DNA from: Apostichopus japonicus
Taxonomy: Eukaryota > Echinodermata > Holothuroidea > Aspidochirotida > Stichopodidae
Direction of reading: 5' to 3'
Length of the DNA stretch: 64,000 nucleotides
NCBI RefSeq assembly: GCF_037975245.1
Contig: NC_092573.1
Location: 1,482,001 to 1,546,000 of the forward strand
Both the position numbers and the translations under genes were made by a program. Of this stretch, positions 13,001-22,702 are shown one piece after another. The notes under the pieces are model-generated. The model was not told the DNA's origin. It saw nothing but the letters and a program-made list of their open reading frames with translations, and made no database searches. Numbering within the stretch: the first letter of the stretch is position 1; each line of letters opens with the position of its first letter.

Positions 13001-16000
13001 CTCATCCCCTTGAACTTGAGCGCAGCCAATCCCCCCCCCCCTCCCGTTCGACACTCGACGCCCTACTTACACAGCCTCGGCGCATAAAAGCACCACAACA
13101 TGAGCAGGCCAAAAATAAAACCCAGAATCCCGCTCACACTTCTACAATGCCATCGAAAAATTCCCCTATCCACCTGAACGCCCATTCCCACACATACTGT
13201 ATGTTGCCCATTTGGCCCCAAAATGGCGCCCAAATTTCAGTTGTCGCAACTCTCTGTATATAAGGCTCTGGTGGGGTGGTTGTGAGGTGTCCCTCATTGC
13301 TGATCTATTACATGTAGAAGGAACAGTATACATTGTGCTTGTATAAGCAACAAAACTTGGTCCATTTTCAATAACTGTCTGATATTTTTATATTTATTCA
13401 CAAAATAAAAACATATCTCCTAGGGGGTTATGCACTATTGGTCCCCCCCCCCCCCCCAAATGTTAACACATGATATGAAAGCCGCATTTCTCACTTGTGT
13501 GCATTTTAGCTTGAAAAGACAACACATTTGGGTACATCTTACCTTTCTACCCTTTTGATTAGTTTTAAAGTTTCGAGGGGAACTTTGATCAGCTTCTATC
13601 CTCCCACTAGCATCTTCAATTCCACAGAAGTATTTGTCCCATTCTTCCTTACATCCTTGCTTAAACATCTGCTGTTGTCTGGACTTCTGCTGTTCTATTG
13701 TAGTTGGACTCTCCGAAATGACCTCTTTCCTTTGAATCTGAATAGGTGACGAGGAAAACAATTTTCATTTTCCTTCTCCAAATAAACATGACAAGTTTGT
13801 CGAGAATATCTTCAGCTAGGAAGCACGGCTTACATATTGTCACAAAGTGTTTAATTTGAAATTGATCCAATTAGGGTACAAAAAGGTTATAACAGTCTCC
13901 CCTCCCTCACCCCAAAGTCCAACTCATCCTTTCCACCCCCACTGCGCTCCATTCCCCCTTCATCCTGTAGTCACGCTGATTGCTGGTTCATCAACATCAA
14001 AGATACTTCATAATGACATACTCTCAAGTGTCACAATATGAAGAGAATAGATACCTAAGGTTTCTATATGGAGAAGCATATTTCTATCGGAGACAATCGG
14101 TAGAAATTCAGAAATGTATTACAAAATGCATCCGATATAAAGTCTTTTTCATTTGTAAACAAAAAAAATATGACAATGAATCTTCCTGCCTTGACATTAG
14201 TGACTCATACACTATTCTAGACAAGTCATCGCTTGCATAATCTCATGACGTGGAAGTGATTGGAAATGACATGAAATGACAAAGATGTGGTTTGGCTTTT
14301 AACCTAATCAATCAAGCATGTCAATTTCGTGATCTCTTTAAAATCTTGCTTTACCTGTCTTAGGGGTGATCCCATCTCCTGGATATTTTCAGTGTTCCCT
14401 CCTTGTCTCGCTGGGTTCTTTAATATGGTAGGAGTGAAGGCCGAATCTCGGCTTTTGATGTTCTTTGGACCTCTCATAGATGCAATCTTTTTCTTCAGGG
14501 GTCTGTTAATGTTAAAGATATTCAGGTTGGAGAGATTGAATTATAACTTTGACGAGGTCTATCGTGAATACATCCTTTTCTTAATTCCTGGAGTGACCAG
14601 GGTGATCCTTGGTTCAAACTAATATCTCAGTATCAAGTTACAAACAATTCCTACCAAGTAACAAGCAAGTGTTATATAAGTAAACAAAATATTACAAACT
14701 ATAATCGACTCTCTCATCAAAGGGACAATAGGAAACTTTGATTTAGCAAACGAACCAATTGAATTGATATTTTGAGAGTTATATTGTAACTTGGAAATAG
14801 CATGCATGGTAAGAACACGAGAACGGACGAAATGAAAATCTGACTTACTTCATGAAAGGTATTACCATAAAGAAGTTATTTGGATTGAGTCCGAGATTGA
14901 CCCTGGGTGCTGTGTCTTTCTTGTGCATGGGAAGGTCATTCAAATTGAACCATCTAATATCCTGAGAGAAAAAAATAATATAAGTATCAGATTTTATTAA
15001 ATACGAGGAGATGGACCCTCAGTAAAAATAGCACAAAGATTTAAGGAGGGTGCTCAAACTAAAGTTTTGAAGATGAAAGGAAGACAAAGATGTCAATTAC
15101 ATCTTTTAAACTATAAAGTAAAATTATGTAAAAGAGGAACAACAAGTGACAAAAATTTACTCACTTATGATCATCTTAAGTAACATGGTCAGTCTGTCAA
15201 ATACTGTGCTTACAATACAAGTTCTTGTCTTAAACTTTCAATTCAAACAGGAAATTCTTACATTCCCCATATCCAATTACAAAATATTTTCCCTTAATGT
15301 CACAATAAGGACAACATAGATTATACACAATTGGTTTTACATTCTTTAAACAAAATACAATATTGCACAACAAAAATTTTATATCAGAGTTGGTCAGTTT
15401 CATTTCAGCAAAATGTTTGGTATTAATTGGCTCAACTTTATAAATAGAGAAAAAACAAACCTTGATTTCTCCTCTGGTCATAGGTCTAAAGTCTGTATCC
15501 ATTGGAACATTTGGTACAACATAGAGTCTGGAGAGACCTTCATTAATAGTGAGCTCAATAAAGTTATTAGCATCTAGAAGCTGACTGATGTCAAATCCAG
15601 TCTCTTCTTTGACCTAATATGTGATAAATCAAAAAATTGGTTAGGGAGAGAAAATTGTAAATGGACATTAATTGGGAAAAATAATAAGTTAGTTATAGGT
15701 GGAACTAGATTTTATGAAGACTTTAAAAAGAGCTAACAAACTAAATATTTCAACTCTGCCAAAAATAGAGCAATTAGTTGTACTGTTAGCAAGATTGTCA
15801 GCAATGGCAACCTTGTAAAACGTTAATACATATCAACAAATACAAATAATGAAAGGGATAAATATTGACCTCTCTTATTGCACACTGGTGTGGCTTTTCA
15901 TCTTTGTTTACTTTTCCCTTTGGGAATCCCCAGCTTGTTCTTGACAGGAAGCTCTGTACCATGAGAATCTAGGTAACAAGAAACAAAATACTTAAATTGC

Positions 16001-18862
16001 AAACGTGATGCAATTGTAGAAATAGAGATGAAGTATGAATTGCCAAATGTTGCATTCATTTACAGAGATCATTTCCATTTTCCATTCACCTTTTCCAGTA
16101 GCAGGATAACGTCAGCAGATACAGTTCAGTATGAGTGATGGTTGGGGGGGGGGAGGGGTGATGGAGAGGGAGTATAAGTGATGGTGGAGGGAGGGGGTGG
16201 TGGAGAGGGAGAGAAAGTGATGGAGGAGAGGGACGGTGAAGATGTGCACTAACCATACTTCAATTGTTTAAATACACAAACTATTAAATAAACTGTTAAT
16301 CCATTAGATCATTGGTACTGTAGCTAACCACTTTAATGAGAGGGCCAAACTTTGACATCTGAAGTATCTGAAGTGCTACTTGAACAGTCATAGCAAGGCA
16401 ATTATTTCTACTGTCACTCGATCAAATTGACATGGATTGAGTTTCAAATATTAATATGCACAGTAATTCCAAAGTATTTGAACAAAACTTAAATTAATGT
16501 ATCATATTAGCTTTCCCAGGAAAACAACAATGGAATACTAAGGTATCACATTAATTGATTTGGCATAAAGTTGATACAAAGCTCTAGAGGACAACACAAT
16601 GAACTCCAAATGATGTCTGAATGGCTAAGAAATATGCAGATTGGAAAAGATAACAAAGTCCATAGTAATACATTGAATGGCAGTCATTGATAGGTAGTGA
16701 CTGGGCACTGAGTGTACATAGTGTTAAAAGGTTACCAGCTGTGAAGAGACAGGTAAGTGAGGAATCAAAAGTAAGTACTATCATCCTAGTTGCTTTGATA
16801 AGTTTTCCAAGTCAAAACTAAACAGTTAATTAACCTGAATGTGTCCATCACAGCTGGGCTTACTTTGATAGCACATATATGGCAAGATGAAGCCGCAGGA
16901 GCATTCAGAGTATTATGAAATGTAATAATTTACTGCATTTTGTGGCTAGGATTTCAAACAACTTACATGAATTATGAATCATGTACGGTATATCTTATGA
17001 AGTACAAGCATCTGTGAACTTGCACAGTTATTGAGCTATAACTGTATTTTGTTGCCAGCATTAAGAGTAGTTTCAATAAACTTACATACTGCATCTTGTC
17101 ATCTATGAGAATGGCTCCATATGTGGGGACATTTTTCTTGTACTCCTTCCATGCTGCATGAATGGTATCCACTTCCTTGGCATGGTCCAACAGAGAAGGA
17201 CAATGATTGAAAAGTAATCCAAAAGCTAAGGAAACTTCTTAACAATTGAAAAATTGACATTTAATACAAGACTAATTTGAAAACAAAAGGAAGAAGGATT
17301 TCCTTTAAAAATTTAAAGATTTCTCAGCTCCAAAATATATATCAATTACACACTGCATTACAGTGGAGCAAAATGCTGATATTTTCCAATATGAAGTGGA
17401 TAAGAGGTCCTTCTTCTTACCACACACCCCAACCCCATCCCCCACCCGCCCCCCCCCCCAAAAAGAAGGAAACACAACATGATCAGCCAGTTTCTTGCTG
17501 AATTTATCTGATTTGAAAAAGGATATTTATTCTTGCAAAATCACGAATACCAAGTTGTGGAAGGCCTGGGTGTTCGATTCTATAAAAGTCAATGTAAAAC
17601 CAGTGTGCCAGCTCAATCTGAAAGAAAGCTCTGATCATATCCGAACTTTCTTCTGTTGGAATATTCAAAATGAAACGGCTGCAAACAAAATATAAAAGAA
17701 AACCAGAGTGAAGATCCTCCCAGTGGTTACTTGCCCTGACAGTACATACAGAACAAGCTTCCAAATAGTTAACATATTCTGGTATATTTTATAATATATA
17801 TGTCTGCAGAATGTTATATCACGGAACTGCTACTTGCAAACTAATTCTTCAAAAATTCTTCCAAATCATCTTTAGGTGAAAAATTATGAAGATAAAACTG
17901 TAACATCATTATCAGTGGCCCAATTACTCTACAGGAACCAGTTTACTCGCTCAAGATCATAGCAGTTTTGTCAAATTTGTCAGAATTGGCTAGAACATGA
18001 AGTCTGCCAAGAGAATGGACGTCCCATTTCTACCAGTACATAAATATTGAGACAATTTCTGTCATTACATCTACAGATGATCAGATGATGGTTGACCTGT
18101 TGTTTAGGTCAAGTAGTGAAAATTGATATTTGACCTCATCTTACTGCCTGCATTAAATGGTCAGAAGGAAATCACCAACTAATGGCTGGTACTTTGCAGA
18201 TAATCTTTGAATTCTTGGTCAGCTGAAATTAGCAATAACATTTAACAGCTGTTATGTACAGTGATATATGGTATGGGAACTACTGAAAGTGTGGTTGAAA
18301 TAATACTGAAAGTAGATGTTTGCAAGTACAACTAAGTCTAGGTTTCATATGCATGTTATTTACTATACATTGTGTCCTTTCAAGTACATTTTCATCATAA
18401 GAGTAATCTTCCATGCACATAAAAACCATGACCAAAGTTTGGTCTTTGAGGGATACATATAGTTTTCACATTTGGCAACTGCTGACCTTAAATAACCTTT
18501 GACCTTCACCAAAAACATCAGGAATCTTGTACTCATTCTAGGGAAGCCATATGTCAAATATGATCTTGAAGTTTCCCATCTGGGGATATGCTTACAAATT
18601 TTTCAAGTTTTGACCCCTCATGACCTTAAATGAACACTTACCTACACTGTTAAACCTTTACACTACTTCAGGCTATCCTACCATGCATTGTTTCAATGAA
18701 TCACCTAGTATTGATATGCACTTGCTAACACTTAGGCCTAGGCTAGGCCTGTTACACACTTTTAACTAATTGCTTCTACATATTTCTCACGACCTACCTG
18801 CAAAGAGAATCCAAGACTTGCTGCGGAATTCTACCTCGGTTAGTGGTCAGTTCAGATGCCAT
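9121..18862 (-). CDS. DCP2: mRNA-decapping enzyme 2 (Nudix hydrolase)
   Basis: Ten minus-strand exons join in frame to 1248 nt, or 415 residues (human DCP2 has 420): 18798-18862, 17527-17678, 17086-17213, 15870-15968, 15461-15613, 14849-14961, 14355-14502, 13543-13737, 10156-10207 and 9121-9263. The N-terminal regulatory/Box A domain is exons 1-3 ([38 protein letters not shown]). The Nudix fold follows ([33 protein letters not shown]). The Nudix box GX5EX7REVXEETGF is complete across exons 4-5 with REV.EE metal-binding glutamates present. Exon 10 encodes a C-terminal segment ([18 protein letters not shown]) like the conserved vertebrate C-terminus. The enzyme removes the m7G cap in cytoplasmic mRNA decay with DCP1/EDC4. 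All introns are GT-AG except intron 2, which is AT-AC. An additional phase-0 exon between exons 8 and 9 cannot be excluded. The gene is divergent from neugrin. Confidence 0.95.
9944..10029. repeat. (TA)n microsatellite
   Basis: About 85 bp of almost pure TA dinucleotide lies in DCP2 intron 9. Confidence 0.95.
11020..13270 (+). mobile_element. P-element-like DNA transposon, internally deleted (2.25 kb)
   Basis: The left end CAGAGCCTCATATACAGAGA and the reverse-complemented right end CAGAGCCTTATATACAGAGA match at 19 of 20 positions. Matching continues through GTTGCGACAACT, and further inside a GGCNCCATTTTGGGGCC block occurs in inverse orientation at each end. The element is flanked by a perfect 8-bp duplication, GTGGGGTG, at 11012-11019 and 13271-13278. 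Inside, on the plus strand, is a THAP zinc-finger exon (11172-11335). An 8-bp duplication together with a THAP domain is what the P-element superfamily has. No transposase catalytic region was found between 11336 and 13200, so this copy should not be autonomous. It lies antisense inside DCP2 intron 8. Confidence 0.85.
11172..11335 (+). CDS. THAP zinc-finger exon of P-like transposon (partial)
   Basis: The exon starts at an ATG and ends at a consensus donor (GAT followed by GTGAGT). It encodes [12 protein letters not shown], then [20 protein letters not shown] and NSNHKLCD. This is the N-terminal part of a THAP domain: the two Cys of the first zinc pair (C4 and C9), the conserved Pro of the FRFP segment, the central Trp, and the third Cys of the C2CH module. 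The final His should be in a following exon, which I could not identify. THAP domains give P-element transposases their sequence-specific DNA binding. With the downstream transposase apparently missing, this may be a remnant or a truncated DNA-binding product. Confidence 0.7.
16139..16246. repeat. G-rich purine tract in DCP2 intron 3
   Basis: About 105 bases of G/A-rich low-complexity sequence have repeated GGGGG and GGAGGG runs, which could form G-quadruplexes on the plus strand. Confidence 0.7.
17214..17526 (-). other. U12-type AT-AC intron (DCP2 intron 2)
   Basis: Read on the minus strand, the intron begins ATATCCTTTTTC, the canonical minor-spliceosome AT-AC donor. It ends GGATTAC. TTCCTTAGC (plus 17225-17233) lies 11 nt before the terminal AC and matches the U12 branch site TTCCTTAAC at 8 of 9 positions. 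Splicing here joins ..RDFARI and [11 protein letters not shown].. and aligns without a gap to the DCP2 family (human FAKAVFSHCPFLL). No nearby GT donor preserves the frame. Confidence 0.88.
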
Positions 18863-19198
18863 TTGCTTCCCTAGTAGTATACTATGACTGAGTAGTGGTA
18901 GTGGTACAAACTGACAGTTCGTTGCCAACGAGCAACGGTTTTACAATATAATCGTCACGCAGTCAGCAGTAGGTTATTTCTTTGACAAAGGTTGTGCAAC
19001 AACACATGTGTATCTCCTTAAAATAAGTGTAGAACACTAACTTCCTTTCGCTGCTTTGAAGAAAAATTGATATGCAGAAAAATTGAAATGGGATAGTCCG
19101 TGAAGATGTATACGTAATTAGTTGGAAACAGGGAAATTTCTAGCGGGCCGCTGTGCTATGACGGAAGTTCCGTCATCGTAAACAAGTTCATTGTTGCA
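18863..19198. promoter_or_regulatory. Divergent promoter between DCP2 and neugrin
   Basis: The DCP2 start codon (18862, minus) and the probable first neugrin exon (about 19200, plus) are about 340 bp apart. Inside is a near-perfect palindrome at 19159-19175, TGACGGAAGTTCCGTCA, with 8-bp arms and a single central base. It contains TGACG (CREB/ATF half-site) and CGGAAGT (ETS core) on both strands. Such motifs are typical of TATA-less housekeeping bidirectional promoters. Transcription start sites are inferred and not seen. Confidence 0.5.
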
Positions 19199-20016
19199 AT
19201 GAGTGATGGGATTGGGGAAGTCCCTACATTTTGCAAGTCGACCTCAGTTTATGAAATAATTTGCTGTTTGCTAGCTGTGCCTGCTAGGTTCAGTCTGTTT
19301 TACCTCCATGGTTCAGTCACTGTTAGTGTAGATCAGTGGGTTCAGTCCAGTTTGATAATGATACGATCCGAAACACGGCCATGTGAGTTTCCATGTGACG
19401 GAGGGAAATATGAAATACATGTGATCAAATTGTTATTATAATATTTAACCTTCTATTTTAGTAGCGTTTGAACTTGATGAACAAGAGAGTTGCTTTTATT
19501 AACTTATTGTTCATTTGTATGGTAGGTTAGACTTCGCTTTCTTGAACTAAGGTAATATATACTAGCCTAGGCAACCATTTACCAGTCACAACAACTACTA
19601 AAGTAGTGTAGCATTTGCACGAGAATTTTCACTAGGCTAGCCTAACATTAGTATAGTAACAATCAAAATTTCAGATCCAAAAGAAGCATCGCAAAATAAT
19701 AAAGAATAATAAATAATGGAACTAATAATAATATTGAATGATATTAAGAACTAGCAATCAATGAATTTCTTGTTTTCAATTACACTTTTTTACTCACTTT
19801 TGACTTTTTATACTTAGGCCTAGGACCACACATGCAGAAGAATCTTAATCTAGTCTTAGTGCCATTATGTATTATTGGTTGTGAAACTTTGCAGTCGTTG
19901 GTTAAATAAGGATGGTGCTCTTGCATACAGTCGATCATAGTCAGTGACCTAATATCAGGTAATCGATGCATCAAGCCAGGGAGAAAATATTTGTACCGCA
20001 CATAATCCAAATCAAA

Positions 20017-20294
20017 GTGGCTATTGTTACGACTAGTCGTAAGAATAATTCCTGACTACGCATGCGCAGTTGCTATTTTCATGACCAGGAGTACTATTTT
20101 TATGACGAGGAGAAACAATAATTTCCGGTTAGGGTTAGGGTAAGGGTTAGGATTGAGGTTTAGGGTTATGTTTAGGGTTAGGGTTACCCCTACTACATGC
20201 GCAGTTGCTTTATTTACTTTACTGCGCTTGAATTTGCCTTTGTCGTAAGAATAGTTTATAAATAATTGTTACGACTCGTCGTAAGAATAGCCAC
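20017..20294. mobile_element. Terminal-inverted-repeat element carrying telomere-like repeats
   Basis: The left end GTGGCTATTGTTACGACTAG and the reverse-complemented right end GTGGCTATTCTTACGACGAG agree at 18 of 20 positions, and the match continues through TCGTAA. Direct repeats AATCCAAAT flank it at 20004-20012 and 20299-20307, a few bases outside the arms, so an 8-9 bp target duplication is plausible. Inside are two direct copies of CATGCGCAGTTGCT (about 20053 and 20194) and a block of TTAGGG repeats. There is no coding capacity. The superfamily is unknown; hAT-like is possible given the duplication size. Confidence 0.7.
20127..20186 (+). repeat. Interstitial telomere-like (TTAGGG)n block
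   Basis: About 60 bp have five perfect TTAGGG units and several one-base variants (TAAGGG, GGATTGAGG, TTATG). The block sits in the middle of the short inverted-repeat element above, between the DCP2/neugrin promoter and neugrin exon 2. Confidence 0.9.
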
Positions 20295-21233
20295 GGCCAA
20301 TCCAAATAGTATTAATAATGAAAGGGAATGTGAATGTGAAAGTTTTATTGCACAGTTTCAGGTCTTCATGCTATAGGTTTTGCAGCGTAATGTCTAGTAA
20401 TCACAACTAGATCATCGAATCATGATCAGATTCCTTGTCTTTACATTTGTTTCTCAGTGTAGGCTATTCCATAACATACTGCAGAATTGAGCATCGAAAA
20501 TGTTAAGATTACTCTGGAATCATGTAAACACACTTCTCACCTTAAATTTAATGTTTCATTCCTGATACTAGTAAAATTTATTATCTATTTATTATTGGTA
20601 TATATCACATGATTTTTTTTTTTTCTCTGATCATTGACAACCTGTTTACCCCAGTGTTATCTGAAGTATTGCAAATGAGCAGGACTCACTATTTCACTTA
20701 ACAGTCCGCTCATTCAACACTACTGCAATGCTAATGGGATAAATATTACAAGTTTATCTGTTGATCAGTACAGCTATTAATTGCTATTAACATGAGTTTT
20801 CCTTTTGGGTGATCTTGAGTCTCACAAAGTTATGCTAGTGTAGTGTTGGAAATGGAACAAATGATTTTGTCATGTGGAATACTTAAGATTGCCTGATATT
20901 CATCTTCACTTGCAAACTTAAATTCCCACAAAATGTAATTTAAACACCTGTAGATCATTCTTGAACCTGTGTTTTGCACTGTGCCATTATTGTGCACCCT
21001 GCACTCTCATTGGTTAAGTAATTGCTCGGGAATGATAACCGATGCTGTGATGCATGCAGGTACTGTGTTATTCATCCATTTGCTAAGGGAATAACCAAAA
21101 CGTAACATATATGTTTGAAGAATTTATACTAAATTAACACTTTAAGAAGTATTCCCTTACAAACCACAATCAAAGAACAATTTCTGAACAATTTCCTCTT
21201 TATATCATTTCAGCGTCACAGTTGACACAAATT

Positions 21234-22702
21234 ATGTTTCTCTTGCGTGGAAGTTTGATTGCTTCTTGTTCTTCTAATTTGAGGCATTATGCAAGCCTCT
21301 CCCCTCTCACTCTCAAGTCAAATCGAGGATTCCGAGAACAAGATGCCACCCCAGGAAGTGACGCAATTTTCAAGCAGGAATTGAAGAAAATGAAACACAA
21401 TGTTGGCAGAGGTCTAGATACAGATTTAGAAGATGATGGTATTCAACAACGTGAAGCACTAAATAAAGTGACCGAGTGAGTACAATTAAAATTGGTAGAT
21501 CATATTATTAGTGTCTGACCAACTGTAACAAAATCAGCATTCTACATGTTGACCTACCTCATTTTCATCCCTGATTCCAACTTAATAGTGGTTCTGATTG
21601 TTGATTCAAAAATTTATTCTTCATATCCTACACAAATGTAACATTGAAGAACATTTGTGAGGTATTTAATGTAATTAATGATGATTGGTAAGACACTACT
21701 ATTCAAATATTAAACAAAATCAATGCTACATTTTGATTTAGGTTGCAACTTTGCAACATTCTTACCAAGCCTTGTAATATTCATACATAACTGGGTAGCC
21801 CCTTATCTAACTAATGTGGTAACATTGCATATTGTTGCTCCTAATTCTGTTGATGAAATTACTCTTCAAAAAGAGAAGACTTTGGTATAGGCCGTTGTTC
21901 ATCCATGATATTCTCATGGATAGGGTCTCAAATGTTTGCTTCCGATACCCAGGGGAAAGCTAAATTAATCAAAGTAATAATATTCACACATAAATGGATA
22001 AAACTTACTCTTTTTTTCAGGGATATTACAAAGCGCAGTTCTGCTATGAACTACGCAAAACGTGCAAAGTACCTGGGCTCGGAGAGGGAGAAGCGATCCC
22101 TGACATGGGACAACATAGACAAAATTAGATTCTTGAGACAAGAACATCCACAAGAGTGGTCACTATCACAGTTAGCTGCCAGTTTTGAGGTTTCAGAGAC
22201 TACCATCAAGAAAGTGCTGAAAAGTAAATATAATCCAACTCATGAAAAAAGGAAACTTCATGATACGCTAGTTTTGAAAAATACCGGGAGAGAAAAGAAA
22301 GTTAAACAACCTCCTACTGGAACGTCAGTTGTCCTAGATTCTCATAAACAAAGCTTTGAATCATCTGGTAGTAGTCAGAAAGGTTTCGACAACTATCCCT
22401 CCCCTACCCTTACTGCAAACAGCATCAATGGCAAGGAACAAGAAGCTAGTAACAATATCACAAAGAAAGTGCAACTAAACCAGAAAATCTCAAGGACAGA
22501 TGAGCAGGATTCACATGAAGATGACTGGGAGGAGATGGAAAATGTCAGCTTAGAGGATGAATTAGAAGAGGCAGAGGCTTTTGAATCTTTGAATGCATCA
22601 GACTTTGTGAAGGTCTCCGAAGATGGAGTGATGCCTCCTAAAATAGTTCAAAAGGGGAAAGAGTTTTATGATACTGATGGGGAATTTTTGTTCAGGATAT
22701 AA
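21234..22702 (+). CDS. NGRN: Neugrin (mitochondrial Rrg9/neugrin family protein)
   Basis: Two coding exons are visible, 21234-21475 and 22021-22702, joined GA/G by a GT-AG intron. They give 307 residues (human neugrin 291). The start MFLLRGSLIASCSS followed by Arg/Ser residues looks like a mitochondrial presequence. Residues about 97-150 form the neugrin/Rrg9 domain: KRSLTWDNIDKIRFLRQEHP, then WSLSQLAASFEVSETTIKKV and LKSKYNPT, matching the family pattern LT..A...IR.L....PE.WS...LA..F.VS...I..VLKSKF.PT. The C-terminal half is acidic and low-complexity (DDWEEMENVSLEDELEEAEA). Human neugrin binds 16S mt-rRNA in a pseudouridine-synthase module for mitoribosome assembly. The 5' exon probably starts near 19200. 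Its donor GTGAGT at 19383 would also join in frame to a longer N-terminus from an ATG at 19199. AATAAA at 23252 is a candidate poly(A) signal. Confidence 0.9.

Noticed and set aside
13435-13542. Extension of DCP2 exon 8 to the end of the open frame
   Set aside because: A good GT donor at 13542, and phase agreement with the next exon (10156-10207), place the exon end at 13543.
20127-20186. True telomere or chromosome-fusion scar
   Set aside because: It is only about 60 bp, degenerate, and contained inside a short inverted-repeat element.
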